Shown in pieces: positions 27,501-39,054 of a stretch of DNA of 64,000 bases (positions within the stretch are counted from its first letter, which is position 1; each line of letters begins with the position of its first letter). A program made the position numbers and the translations under genes. The notes below the pieces were generated by a model. That model saw only the letters and a program-made list of their open reading frames with translations. It had not been told where the DNA came from and searched no databases. Source of the DNA: Nissolia schottii (Eukaryota > Streptophyta > Magnoliopsida > Fabales > Fabaceae); the NCBI GenBank assembly GCA_003254905.1, contig QANU01095819.1:1891328-1955327 (forward strand), given 5' to 3'.

Positions 27501-28382
27501 ATCCATCAAAAGGATTTGACCTCTTAAAGCAGAATATGAGTCATCTAAACCCATTAAGAAACTAATGACACATTTTGTCTCAAGATACTTCAGGAATTGC
27601 CTAGTTCCTTCACAATTACATGAATACAAAGGCCTATATTCTCCCAATTCAGTCCATAATGACTTCAATTTGGTATAATACTGAGTTACAGACAACAAAC
27701 CTTGTTGAGTACTGGCTAATTCCTTCTTGAGTTCAAATATCCTTGGGCCATTTCCTTGTTGGAACCTATCTTTGATATCCTGCCATATGTCAGCTGCAGT
27801 GGAATGAGCAATGATGCTGGCTGAAATTTCTTTGGTTACTGAATTGAGAAGCCAAGAACATACAATCTTATTGATCCTATCCCAAGAAGCCATGAGCACA
27901 GGATCATTTTCAGGCCTTGGCAAAGATCCATCAACAAAGGCCAATTTATTCTTGGTAACTAATGCCATTTTCATGGCTCGAAACCAGAAATGCAAATTAT
28001 CACCATTTAGTTGCTGTGACACCAACAACAAGCTAGTCCATCGGAGGACAAAATTGAGTAAGGATTGGTAAAATCCTCTAAGCTTTGAGTTGCCATAGAG
28101 GACAATATGCAGAAAAGAAGCAGAGAAAAAGGATTCTGTAAAGAAAATTTCAGAATTGCAAATTTTACAAACCTGAAACCAAAAATTCTGCACAATCACT
28201 AGTGAGTTCTTCAAAGAAACTTGATGAAATCGATCAAGATCTGAGAACTCAAAATGCTTTGTGAAATCCTCAGAAAATTTAGTGCATGATCAATAACAGA
28301 TCAAGAACAGAATTGCAAGGAAAATCGCAGCATCGAAGATTGAATGAGAAAAAAAACCGTGGAAAGATTTCTGCTGATACCA

Positions 28383-28621
28383 TATTAAGCTTGAGAAAGA
28401 TGAAAGAATTGGAGGGAAATGGGAGAATAGGAGAATTGGAATGAATGAGTTGGTTTGCTTCACATGCAAGCCATCTTTATATACATGTTGTATTCAGCAG
28501 CAGAAGCAAATGCTGCATAACAGAATTCTGTTATGGAAAACAAACAGAAAATAACTAATAACTAACTCTAAACTAAGCTAGGCTAGTTAAATGGCTAATG
28601 AAATAACTCATTACTCTAATA
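28383..28621 (-). repeat. Copia 5' LTR
   Basis: 239 bases. Its left edge abuts catattaagc, i.e. TTAATA|TGGTATCAG on the minus strand, fixing the LTR/primer-binding-site boundary. Confidence 0.9.
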
Positions 28622-28647
28622 GTTTGTTATAGAATATAAAAAGATTT

Positions 28648-28798
28648 TTTTTTCGATAAGTAAGGTCGTCAATTTTATTCCACAAAAAGGAGCACATTGA
28701 TCACCATTACAGTGATCCCAAAGCCACCGAGACAAACATTAACCGTCTAGATTTATCTTTTTATTTTTCGTTATCTAACAAGTTGTCCTATGGAAAAG
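28648..28798 (-). mobile_element. Short poly(A)-tailed retroposon fragment (LINE 3' end or SINE)
   Basis: On the minus strand the segment ends gaccttacttatcg followed by about nine A (plus-strand T-run at 28648). The word aaaaagat flanks it on both sides (about 28639 and 28799), like a target duplication. It lies in the chitinase pseudogene between the conserved blocks. The family was not identified. Confidence 0.35.
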
Positions 28799-29034
28799 AA
28801 AAAGATTTATTGTGACAGTTCTCTGGAACCGTCAACCGCCACTATATTCATTATTTTGCAGAGGTTATCAAGTAGTCATATTGTACTAAATAAAAACACA
28901 ATTATTTTTTATATGATGAATACTTGAGTTCAACCAACCTTTCATTCAAATTGTCAGTGTTATATGACTTGAGGTAACGCACAAGCTCCTCCCAATGTTC
29001 TAATGTGAAAATCTCTATGTCAAAGTCAATGTCA

Positions 29035-29388
<354 letters not shown>

Positions 29389-29392
29389 TCAT

Positions 29393-32300
29393 CTTATGTG
29401 AAATATGATGTGAAAGTGCAAAGTGGACAATTAAATTTATTTAATTATAAACTTCATAATATATGGGATGATATCTTTGAATTAATCGTCCTGCTTTTGG
29501 ACTGGAACATGGAGTTCATCTAGAAACAAAGTTACAATACACAAATGTACGTTAAAATCGGAGCATGAGTGCCGATCTAAGTCAGATAAAATAAGAATAC
29601 ATACATGAGCAAACCGAAACAAGATGTTAATGTAGCGTTAGCTTCTTCTGTACTTCCAAATTGCCTAAATATATCAATTCAGCCTGCAATTCCTGGTTGC
29701 TTTTGGTATGAGGTAGTTGACAAGGAACAGGGACACAGAATTGAAGTTACGATAGAAGGAATAGAAAATTTTTGCCTACACAAAATTTTTGTCTACATAA
29801 AATTGGAGGTCACAGGGACAAGAATTTTCTCTATTTTTGTCATTGTGTCTCTGTCTTCTTGTCCCGATACTAAACACAGCTTAAACGCCTTGTATCTCTG
29901 TCTTCTTGTCCCGGTACCAAACACAGCTTAAAGGCTTTCTTTGCTTCATTGATCGAAGTTGTATGTGTTTAACTGATTATGGCTTTAATTTCATCTTCCA
30001 TTTGGCAAGGCTTTTGAAACAGTGAGCATATCATCATTTAAGTAGTTATAAAGTGTGCTAAGGTGGTTGAGGCACATGGTCTCGACCTTCTTAATTCGCA
30101 CATGAATGAAATTAACCCAGACAAAATAGTCCTATTTTTTTTTCTGCCTTTTTATTTTATTTTTTTATTTTGTCCCCCTCAACTAATTCCCGATCACAGG
30201 TAATTATAACTCCTATAGTTCTGGATGATTCCCAACTTAAAGAATAAATATTGACCCCTATTTTAGCTGTTTAAGACTTAAGGTACAATAATTTCACGCA
30301 CCAAAAGAAAATTGCAAGAATTTTTAGTATCCTTTACGGACTATATGCGGTACGCCGTAGCAACAATAAGCTCATTATAATGGATGAAAATAACTCTACG
30401 ACACATAGTTTGAGATTAATTCCCCACGTCTCTGGAGCATCTATAGCTTATACAATAATAAGTCTCACACGATTACACCAAGTACAAGATCAATTTATCT
30501 TATACACTACCTCTTAATAAGTTCTATTTCTGATTTGAGCATCAGAGTTACTTCGCATATACTCCCACTAATGCTCAAAATCATCATCAAATCAAGGATT
30601 CCGGGTAATTTTGTTCATCATCTCGAATTCCTCGCAAAATGTATGTGACTCCAAAACATATAATTTACATGATTTTTTGTCATGCGTGATGACTTGTTCC
30701 TCCAAATGTCACTATTTCTGTCTACATCTACACTCCGCCCCTTTTGCCGGCAGGCAGATTGTTGATACAGTCCGCTAATTTTGCTGGTACTCAAATTATT
30801 TTGGTAAGTCAGGTTCTTGTTCTCGTTTTTAAACTACGAAGAAAATTCATTCAAACACGTTAGAAAAAGATATAGGGACACATAACACCCCCCCCCCCCA
30901 CCAAAAAATCCCAAATCCCAAATCCCTGCCCTTAGCCAAAAACAAAAAGGACATCACTGCTTTCCTATTCCATTCCACCCTATACATGATTGGTTGGACC
31001 TTTCTGGCACCTAAAATTACATCTTTTGATAAAGTGAGCGAAATTTTTGGCTAAAAGGGTAACAAATTGACAAGTCATTAATCAACATTTGAGATTGCCA
31101 ACTCCGAACAAAACTTTATACATGCTCAGTCCATTTTATATATAGGTATATAATTTTGTTTAAAATTATTTATTATTTAATTAGATTAAAAAATATTAGT
31201 TATTTTTTTAATTATATTTTTTACTAAATTTTTTTATTATATTAATTACATTATAATTTGTTATAACGCTTATGGAAAGATAATATAATCTAAACACATT
31301 ATATATTTTTTTAAAAGTGCAAATTAATTAATTTTTTAATATTTACATTTATCAAAAGACATATAAAATATAACGGTTACTTAACGATAAATCATCTCCG
31401 AATTATCACATGCTTTTTGAATTTGCATGGGTCCACTTGCCTTTGTACTAACTTTATTCATATAAGTAATTAACAAAAACTGGTATTGGTATCTCTAATG
31501 TTGTAAAGGTTCCATCGATCACATACCTTAAGAATAAAAACTAACTCCTTAAAACTGAAAATGAGGAGCACGCATTTGAAGGGCAATGCAAAGGTACGTA
31601 CAGCTGTATTTTAGAAGTGGTAAGCAATATGGACTTTGTTTTTCAACGTGAGTCCGAGAAGAAGGAACACGCAAATCAAATTAACTGACTCAGGGGTTTG
31701 ACTTTTTTCTCCTTTGCTTTATTCTCTCCATGTGGAATTGATTGCTGAACAAGAAATATGAGCTGAACTGAATGTTTTTATCTATATCTATTTGAGGGAT
31801 TCAATGAATGAATGAATCAATATGCCATGGGGCCCCACATTGCCCGCTGCATATATGGACGTGAAACTTTGGCAAAAGGCAGACTATTTGCAATTGCTTG
31901 CTTGTGCAATAATTAATTAATCACTTTAATTCGTTCATTCATTCATTCATTCATTATTATTATTCCTTCATTTTCACATTCCCTGTCTGGAGCCAGCCAG
32001 CAACCTAGCTAAGGAGGTCACATGACTTGAAATGAAATATTGAATCAACTGCCGACTAAGCACTAACCCTAGTACGGTTGATAAATATTTTTAAAAACGT
32101 TATATTCACGTTGTTTTGACATGTTAATTTGGGCAATCTAATGCATTTTGTGTATTAGCCAGTTGAATTTCAACTCATACATTGAAATGAAAAAATCTCC
32201 TATCATTCTAAATGGACATTATTATTATTAATTACTGCTTTTCTTCTATAATAATTATCATTTTCAATCTTCTAAGTACATTCTTAAATTAATATATATT

Positions 32301-33391
32301 TATCATTTCTTACCTATATTAGCTCGCATTTCAATTCCAAAAAATGTTGATAGATTAGGCAGTATACTACAAATCTTGTCTTCTTATGCTTAAAACTTAA
32401 CTATGAGTCCATTAATGATAATTGTTTAGTTGTTTCATTTTTCCCTTTGCCATTTCAAAGGCTGAAAAATGACCATATCATCCATATTATCATAGGGATA
32501 TTCCAAGTTTCTAATATTAAAAAATATTCATTATTAGATGTATGGGAAAAGAATGGTTTATATATCATAACATGCAACCCTCTTCCTCTATTTTGTCTTA
32601 ACTTAAATTCAATTAAATTTTTTTATTAATGAATCATTTATGAATACCTCTAAATGATTGTTTTTTCAACTTGATTTTTTTAAAAATAAAAAAAATACAA
32701 ACCTATAATTAACATGAGCCACATAATGACTTAAATATGTGATTCTTGATCCTTTCCAATTGTCCTTCTGCATCTAATGGAGATCTATTCAAAAGCAGAA
32801 ATCTAGAGAACACAGATCCTACCAAATTTGGAACTAAATTATTGACTGTTAATATTTCTCCCTCCTGATTTTTAACCGTCACAACAAACACTAATAACAA
32901 ATAATAAAAAATATATAAAACCGTAAATACGCAGTGTATCTTAAGCCTCAAAAAAGCAAAAGAGGCTGTTTGGTTGGTACGTAATCTCTAACTTAAATTG
33001 AAGAATCTGTGTGAGCAACAACTTTTTTTTGGAGGAGCTTCAAACGTGGCAATTACTTGCTCTCTAACTATCACCCCCTCTTTCTCATTCATCATTCTTT
33101 TTCTTTTTTCTTCATCTTGAATTTGAGAGAGCTTCTTCTTGCGAATTTCTAGATTCCCCAGTGACCATTTCATTCTCAATCTCTCTCTGTGTTGCCAAAT
33201 TCTCTTTTCATTTTAATCCTCTGAGTTTTCCTTCTTGGTAATCAAGGAGCTATTTTCAGCTTGACAACCACGCATTTTTCTTTCCTTGTGGATTTTGAGC
33301 CTATCCATTTATCTTCCATACCATAATAGCCTCTAAGAATTTTGTTGCCTTTCCAATTTCACCTCTGCAAGATTTTGGGTAGAAAAAAAAA
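29393..33391. other. Intergenic, ~4 kb, AT-rich
   Basis: No gene is seen. It contains a 47-base direct repeat, tctctgtcttcttgtcccg, at 29848 and 29895, inside a possible degenerate MITE (about 29700-29935: ggaacagggacacagaatt near the left, inverted gtgtctctgtcttcttgtcc near the right). Also present are a C-run at 30888-30899 and a (CATT)n microsatellite at about 31932-31964. The last few hundred bases are pyrimidine-rich and probably hold the IST1-like promoter and 5' UTR. Confidence 0.5.
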
Positions 33392-35466
33392 ATGCTTGAC
33401 GGGTTTTTGAAGCCGAAAAAACATTTAAAATGGTAAAAAAACAAAAAAAAAAAAAACAATGGTTCTCTGTTTTTCCTCTGTTTTTTTTTTCTTTCCTTCT
33501 CTGTTTTGGAGCCTGTTGTTTATGATGTTTTTGGTTTTGGAAGCAGCAACACGCGCGCGAAGCTGACAAAGACAAGGCTAGAGGCGATAAGGAAGAAGAG
33601 GAACGCGGTGGAGAAGTTCCTGAAGAACGACATTGCAGACCTTATTAGAAGTGCCCTCGACTACAATGCATATTTAAGGGTAATTATTTTTTTTCCTTAA
33701 TGTTACATTCTCATTTCATTGCATCATGATTATTTCTCCCAAATCTGTTCTTGGCCTGAATTATATAGGAGTAATTCTTCTCCATTAATTGTTATGTAAA
33801 ATATTTTCATAAAGTTTCCTAATTAGTCCACATCTTGCATTTGTTACAAATTGTTAAGATTAAGCTACATCATATGTAGAAATATGTATTAGGCTTATAA
33901 GCCAACTTAGATGTTAAAGCTCTTTGAATTTGAATCAGGCTGAAGGGCTTCTGGTGGAGCAAAACATGTCATCCTGCTATGAACTCATTGCAAAGTACAT
34001 TGGATGCGTATTGGATCATGTTCGAGAGCTTTATAAGCAAAAGTATGATTTTCCCACATTTTTCACTAAAAAAAAGTTCTTAACTTTTTGTCACTCATTG
34101 CTATTATCATGACGATGTTTTAAATATAGGGATTGCCCTGATGAATGCAAGGAAGCTATACCTTCATTGATGTATGCTGCAGCAAGGTTTTCCGATCTGC
34201 CGGAACTGCGCGATCTCAGAACTTTGTTCACAGAGAAATTTGGGAGTTCTCTTGAACAGTATGTAAGCAAAGAGGTAAACCTATGAGACCACTAATTGTA
34301 GCACTTACTTGGACTACTGATTTTATTGAATATATCTTTGTTTTTCCACCACCTTACCTGAATAAGTGCTTAAATTTTCCAGTTTGTTAAGAGGTTGAAG
34401 CAAGATCCTCCTTCCAAAGAAATGAAGATTCAGTTGTTGCGCGATCTAGCACAAGAGTTCTCTATAAAATGGGATAGCAAGGCTTTGGAGGAAAGACTCT
34501 ACACACTGCCCACGTTACACGAAGTAAGTTTATCTCACAAAGTCATTTTGAAATTGCTTAAGACAAACTGTTAAATATAAGAGTCATTCAATTATCTTTG
34601 TTTAACGGCTTAAACTTTTGCAAGACATAGATTTCTTAATATGGTATCAGAGTCTGCCTCTGAAATGATGACTAATTGTGAAGAGTGGTAACTAATTGCA
34701 GGGGAAGACCAAAAATGATCCACTGAGCGATTGCGATGAAGAAAAACAACGCAAGAGCAACGATGTTTCCATCTCTAGTAGAGAAATTGAAAGAGAAACC
34801 CTATCTTTAGGAAGGAAGGGTCGAATGAGTGATGCCTCATGGTCATGGAGGCTGCAGAGCAGCGATGACGACGAAACAAGCACAGCAAATTCATCATCCA
34901 GGGAAGGAACAAAGGCTTCTACTCCACTAGGAAGTGTATCTGAGGATGAACTAGTAGAGCCCAAGAGGCCATTTTCAAATAGGTTTGTCCCTCCTCCTTA
35001 TTTCAAGGAGAAATTCAACGAATCCGAAAGCAATTCGAAGAAGAAGACAATAACAACAACAACAACAGAATCGAAAAAGCCGGTACCAAGATCGGTGAGG
35101 AGTAGGCCTCGCCAACCGCCACCCGGCTACTTTGACACAAAATCTGAAGTAGATTCTTCAGATGGCAACATGAAATCAGAGAGAGCAATGAATTGCGGTG
35201 CTTCATGGGATGAAGAAGAACACGAGAGGAGGATGGATGGGCTATTGATGATGAATTACAACAGCAAGAAACAGTCTCCACTAGTGAGAGGGACATCTCT
35301 TCCTCCGGAAGACCAAACATATTCTAGTTCCAAGGGATTGGCATTGAAAGGAAGATCGAATTCGATGGAACCAGGATTGATGTTGAGGGCAGCGGGGAAT
35401 GTTCATCCTAGTCTACCTGATTATGATGACTTGTCTGCTCGTCTTGCATCTCTCAGAGGCACATAA
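33392..35466 (+). CDS. IST1-like protein (regulator of Vps4 / ESCRT-III), 6 exons, 442 aa
   Basis: Exons: 33392-33432, 33547-33679, 33939-34042, 34130-34274, 34383-34523, 34702-35466; all junctions are GT-AG and the 1329-nt sum is in frame. The 41-nt first exon (MLDGFLKPKKHLK) was chosen because splicing it to exon 2 restores the conserved MLDGFL...KC...KLTKTRLEAIRKKRN start. The IST1 domain covers about residues 10-175: EKFLKNDIADLI, AEGLLVEQNMSSCYELI, CPDECKEAIPSLMYAAARFSDLPEL. The C-terminal 250 residues are Ser-rich and probably disordered. IST1 proteins bind LIP5/CHMP1 and tune Vps4 on multivesicular bodies (family knowledge); plant ISTL genes are numerous, so no symbol is assigned. No defects were seen. 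Confidence 0.9.
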
Positions 35467-36350
35467 ACAAACAAACATCAGACTCTTTTGTAATCATGTC
35501 AATTAGTTTCATGTTCACATGCTTAGGATTTTAATCACTCGTGGTTCTAAACTTTGTGATAGATAATGTTACATTATATTAAAATAGTTAACAGTGATAT
35601 CCTTTTTGGCACCTAGTTTGGCTTTGGGTTTTGTTTTGGTTTTGACTTCTGGATCCTGTTGCGGTTGTTCTTTGCTGTAGTTTGCTCCTCCTATTTGGAG
35701 AGGTTTGAGCTTTTCTTGCAATCTAAAAACATGTACTAAATGCAATGAATGAATATCTTTAAAACCTCTTCTTGTATTCAATTTATCATAGTTTATATAA
35801 AATGAAATCTAAAAGATTATGAGTGTTTAAATTATTATGCAATTTCACATATTAATAAATTTAATCTCTTTTGAGAGAATTGATGATACACAATCAATGA
35901 TCACCGGCAAAATTAGAAATGGTGACCAACACGACTGCTCAAAGTGCCAAGTAATCACTTAAAATTGTTATATAATTCTTACTTTAATGCCTTATGACTC
36001 ACACTTTGGTATGAATAAACTCTTAATTACAAATTTAAAATGTGTAAATTGTAGTACAATACATATATAGTACAATAAATTATGGACGAGTTGAAAGATT
36101 TTGAAAGGACGAGAGATTTTACATTTAAAAATCACGACTAAACTCTCCAAATACATCCGTAAACTTCTAGCTCAGATATTAGTTTTTTTTTTTCTTTAAA
36201 TCAATGTCCAATTCGACGGACCCAATTAGATTCTAATGGGCTAAACCGTACGCCCCGACTTTTTTGAAATAATGATCATAGCCCAAATCTGTAATGGGCC
36301 GGCTCAATGGACGCGATTTTATGAGGAATGACGACGGCATTGGGAGCAGA
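35467..36350. other. Intergenic between the IST1-like and METTL22-like genes
   Basis: IST1-like 3' UTR on the left. On the right is the METTL22-like promoter, with gggcta/tgggcc site II-like words at 36238-36300. No gene is seen. Confidence 0.5.
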
Positions 36351-39054
36351 ATGGAGTCTTCAGCTCCGCCACAACGACCACCGTCTTCGGAAGACGAATA
36401 CGGCGGAGAGGAGCATGTTATGAGCGAGATCCACCTTGGATGCCCACCTGGTCTCTCTGGGCCCCATATTTCCCGTTTCACCGTTCGTCTCCTTCCATTT
36501 CCACTTCCACCTGGTAAAAGTAAAACCTAATTTCACTAGATGCATGCAACATATCACTTCTGAAATTCTGAAAATTTGGATCTTCATTCTTCCTTATATG
36601 TTTAGATGTTGCTCGCACCACACACACTAATGCTTCTGAAGATGAATCGGCTGCTACTCGGAGTCTGGAATTCGATGAAGATGGTGACCTTCTTCTTCCC
36701 AGGCGCACCAGTATGTTGTTATTCTCGTTTTCTTAGGGTTATATAACATTTGTGCCATTGATGCTTATGTAAATTAAACTGTTTGTTGTTAAAGCAAATG
36801 CAGAATCATCATGTGATGGCTGTTGCGTGAGAATCCAGCATAATATCACATCATCTATTCCAAATGTTGGTCTCCAGGTAATATAGTAGTCAATTTTGTT
36901 GATAACATTTCTGGTTTCAAATGCCATTTATGCATCTCTTTGATTTCGTTCAGGTGTGGAGAGCTGAGCTGGTATTGTCCGATTTTGTATTGCATAAAGC
37001 GTTATGTTCATCTGAATTTCATGGAGTTACTGCATTAGAACTTGGTGCCGGAACTGGTACTTTTGACTACTAGTTTTCCTTTATATTTAAATTACAAGAT
37101 TTTCTTACCTTATAGTTTGAGGCACTTATAGATAGATATGAAGAGGAATTATCATAACTGTCAATTTGAAAGAACATTTTGTTATGTAAAGAATTTATTT
37201 TGTCAATATTGAAAGAACATTTATGTTTATGGTTGAGTTTTCAACTGCTTTACCAGGCTTGGTGGGTTTATTACTTGCACAGATTGCGAATATAGTGTTC
37301 CTAACAGGTGCGGTGCCTTCTTTTGTTAATGCATGTATGCAAGTTTGCCTTACTGGTTACTGGTATATTGTTTATTTCCTTCGTTTCTTTTCGGCCGTAT
37401 TAGCTGATCATTTGAAATGCCTATGGGAATTTGACCTAACTCCTATTGTGTTGATCAATCTTGAGTGTTTCATGTAAGGAATAAAACAAGACTGGGTGTC
37501 TATTTTATATCTCTGAAGAAAAGAAATACCATTAGTATATTTGCTGGCATTTAGCCTACAACTCTACATGTTAAATAAAAGTTTTAGTTTATAAAACTAT
37601 AGGTTAAAGGTCTGTTTAGTATTCAAAGTCCATCACACCAATAGAGGACCAAAAATTTTAAGGAATAATAAGTTCAGTGACATTGGTTCCTTATCATGAA
37701 GGGTATTATGTATACTGTCATGTTTATTTAGTGATGAATGTGGCTTGTGTCAAACTAATTAATTAGAAAGAAAAAAGGGGGGGGGGGGGATTTGATGTTT
37801 TTGGATAGACCTGCCAATTTCAATTTGAATGCCTGTGGTTTGTTTGAGGCTCTGATCATTTAAGTGCGGCCACCACACTCAGCACCTTTGTTATTTCATC
37901 TAAGTGGAAGTTTATATTCTCAATTTCTCATATACCTTACAAATGGGGATTAGAGTACAATTTTGAGAAACTTGTCATGTTTGATTATTTTGACAGAAGG
38001 CTGATGCTTTTAGTTATTTGTCAGACCATGGCAATGAAATTCTTGAAAACTGCGCGAAGAATGTTCAGCTTAATTTTGGACTATTGAATTGTCAAGCCAC
38101 AATTCATGTTCGAGAACTTGATTGGTTCAATAACTGGCCTCCTAAAGCAAGAATGGGAGAGGTTCCTTGTACACGAGGGTAAGGTTCATTTTCTTTTCCT
38201 TTTGATCAATAATCTCTCCAAGAAACTATTGCTTCTTTCTTTTTCAACAGGGTAGTTGGTAATCTGTCCTATGGTTCAGAATTTCTTGGTATGAGCATAA
38301 CTACTTTATACTTTTCTACAAATTAAACATCAAAATGCACATCAGAATCGCTTTATTTCATCATCCAGGTATTCTTGGACATCCAGCGAGATCGAAGATG
38401 CAGAGAATGCTGCTTTGCTTGTGGCTGCTGATGTTATCTATAGTGATGACCTAACTGATGCATTTTTCAGTACATTAGAGAGATTAATGTCAAGGGGCTC
38501 AACGAAGGTACATGTTAAGCAAAGAGATTTCACATTTTTAGGGTTTCAATTTGCATCAACAACATACACTCTGATGATTGTGGAGTATGCCTCATGAATG
38601 GTGTGTTTTTGAGTCCCTCCTGTGAATCACTTATTGAATAGCACTTGTTTCATTTACTCCATTGATTTCTAGGTGTTATACATGGCACTGGAAAAACGCT
38701 ACAACTTCAGTCTTTCTAACCTCGACGTAGTTGCAAATGGATATTCACATTTTCGAAGATATTTTAAGGATGAGGATGGTAAAGCTCATAGTGGAATCAA
38801 AATATTGTTTGGTTTGTTTGTGTATTAATTTCACGTAATTGCTCATTATATGGAATGCTTGATGCTGCATACTATAATTTATTGCAGAAATTGAAAGGCT
38901 CGAGTCGGTAAGCATGACTAATTTTATGGGGAAGCTGATGGACTTGTCTCAAATTCCACAGTATGTTCGAGAATATGAAAGAGGACATGATGTTGAGATT
39001 TGGCAGATCAAGTACTGCAGACCGAAACATGAAGCCTCAGTTACTCGGGTATAA
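36351..39054 (+). CDS. METTL22-like protein-lysine methyltransferase, 9 exons, 353 aa
   Basis: Exons: 36351-36513, 36606-36710, 36804-36877, 36954-37056, 37257-37307, 38025-38178, 38369-38507, 38673-38778, 38888-39054; 1062 nt in frame. It is a class I SAM-dependent methyltransferase of the METTL21/22 group. Motif I is ELGAGTG (143-149), the acidic-loop region reads TDHGNEILENCAKN, and motif post-I/II is VAADVIYSDDLTDAFF. Human METTL22 methylates KIN17; the plant substrate is unknown. In-frame ATGs at 36321 and 36294 could extend the N-terminus; 36351 (MESSAPPQ) is preferred by family resemblance. A sequence at 38251-38289 with good splice borders was left out because including it breaks the conserved reading into YSWTSSEIEDAEN; it could be an alternative exon. 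Confidence 0.88.

Larger units (their letters stand above)
22741..28096 (-). pseudogene. Copia gag-pol polyprotein, broken
   Basis: Gag (28096-27420) starts MATQSLEDFTNP and carries the UBN2-type core NGDNLHFWFRAMKMAL. A zinc knuckle, CANCGVLGHTKEQC, lies at about 27370. Protease has WILDSGATSYIT at about 27000. Integrase (26411-25935) has IVDNSTRFTW, VRSDNAKEL and QNSVVERKH. RT starts with TWDLVPLPEGKHKIGCRW at about 25330 and has LLVYVDDIIVAG at about 24860. RNase H ends at 22746-23087. Breaks: frameshift near 28040, TAG at 27420, frameshift at a T-run near 26640, frameshift near 26400, TGA at 25935, TAA at 25680, and TAG for a Trp codon at 24969. No functional polyprotein can be made from this copy. 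Confidence 0.85.
22453..28621 (-). mobile_element. Ty1/copia LTR retrotransposon, minus strand, TSD gtttg
   Basis: LTRs are 22453-22690 (3') and 28383-28621 (5'), flanked by identical gtttg at 22448-22452 and 28622-28626. On the minus strand the LTR reads TATTAGAG...CTTAATA, a non-canonical end pair instead of TG...CA. TGGTATCAG, the initiator-Met primer-binding site typical of copia, follows directly, and the polypurine tract is cttgagggggag. Order is gag, zinc knuckle, protease, integrase, RT, RNase H. It is inactivated by several stops. An N (23118), an unrelated contig (23119-24476) and 52 Ns (24477-24528) interrupt the RT/RNase H junction. It is inserted in the chitinase part of the fusion gene. 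Confidence 0.9.

Noticed and set aside
29605..29931. 108-codon frame between the chitinase pseudogene and the IST1-like gene
   Set aside because: It runs over the 47-base direct repeat and MITE-like sequence, has no recognisable family and no gene context.
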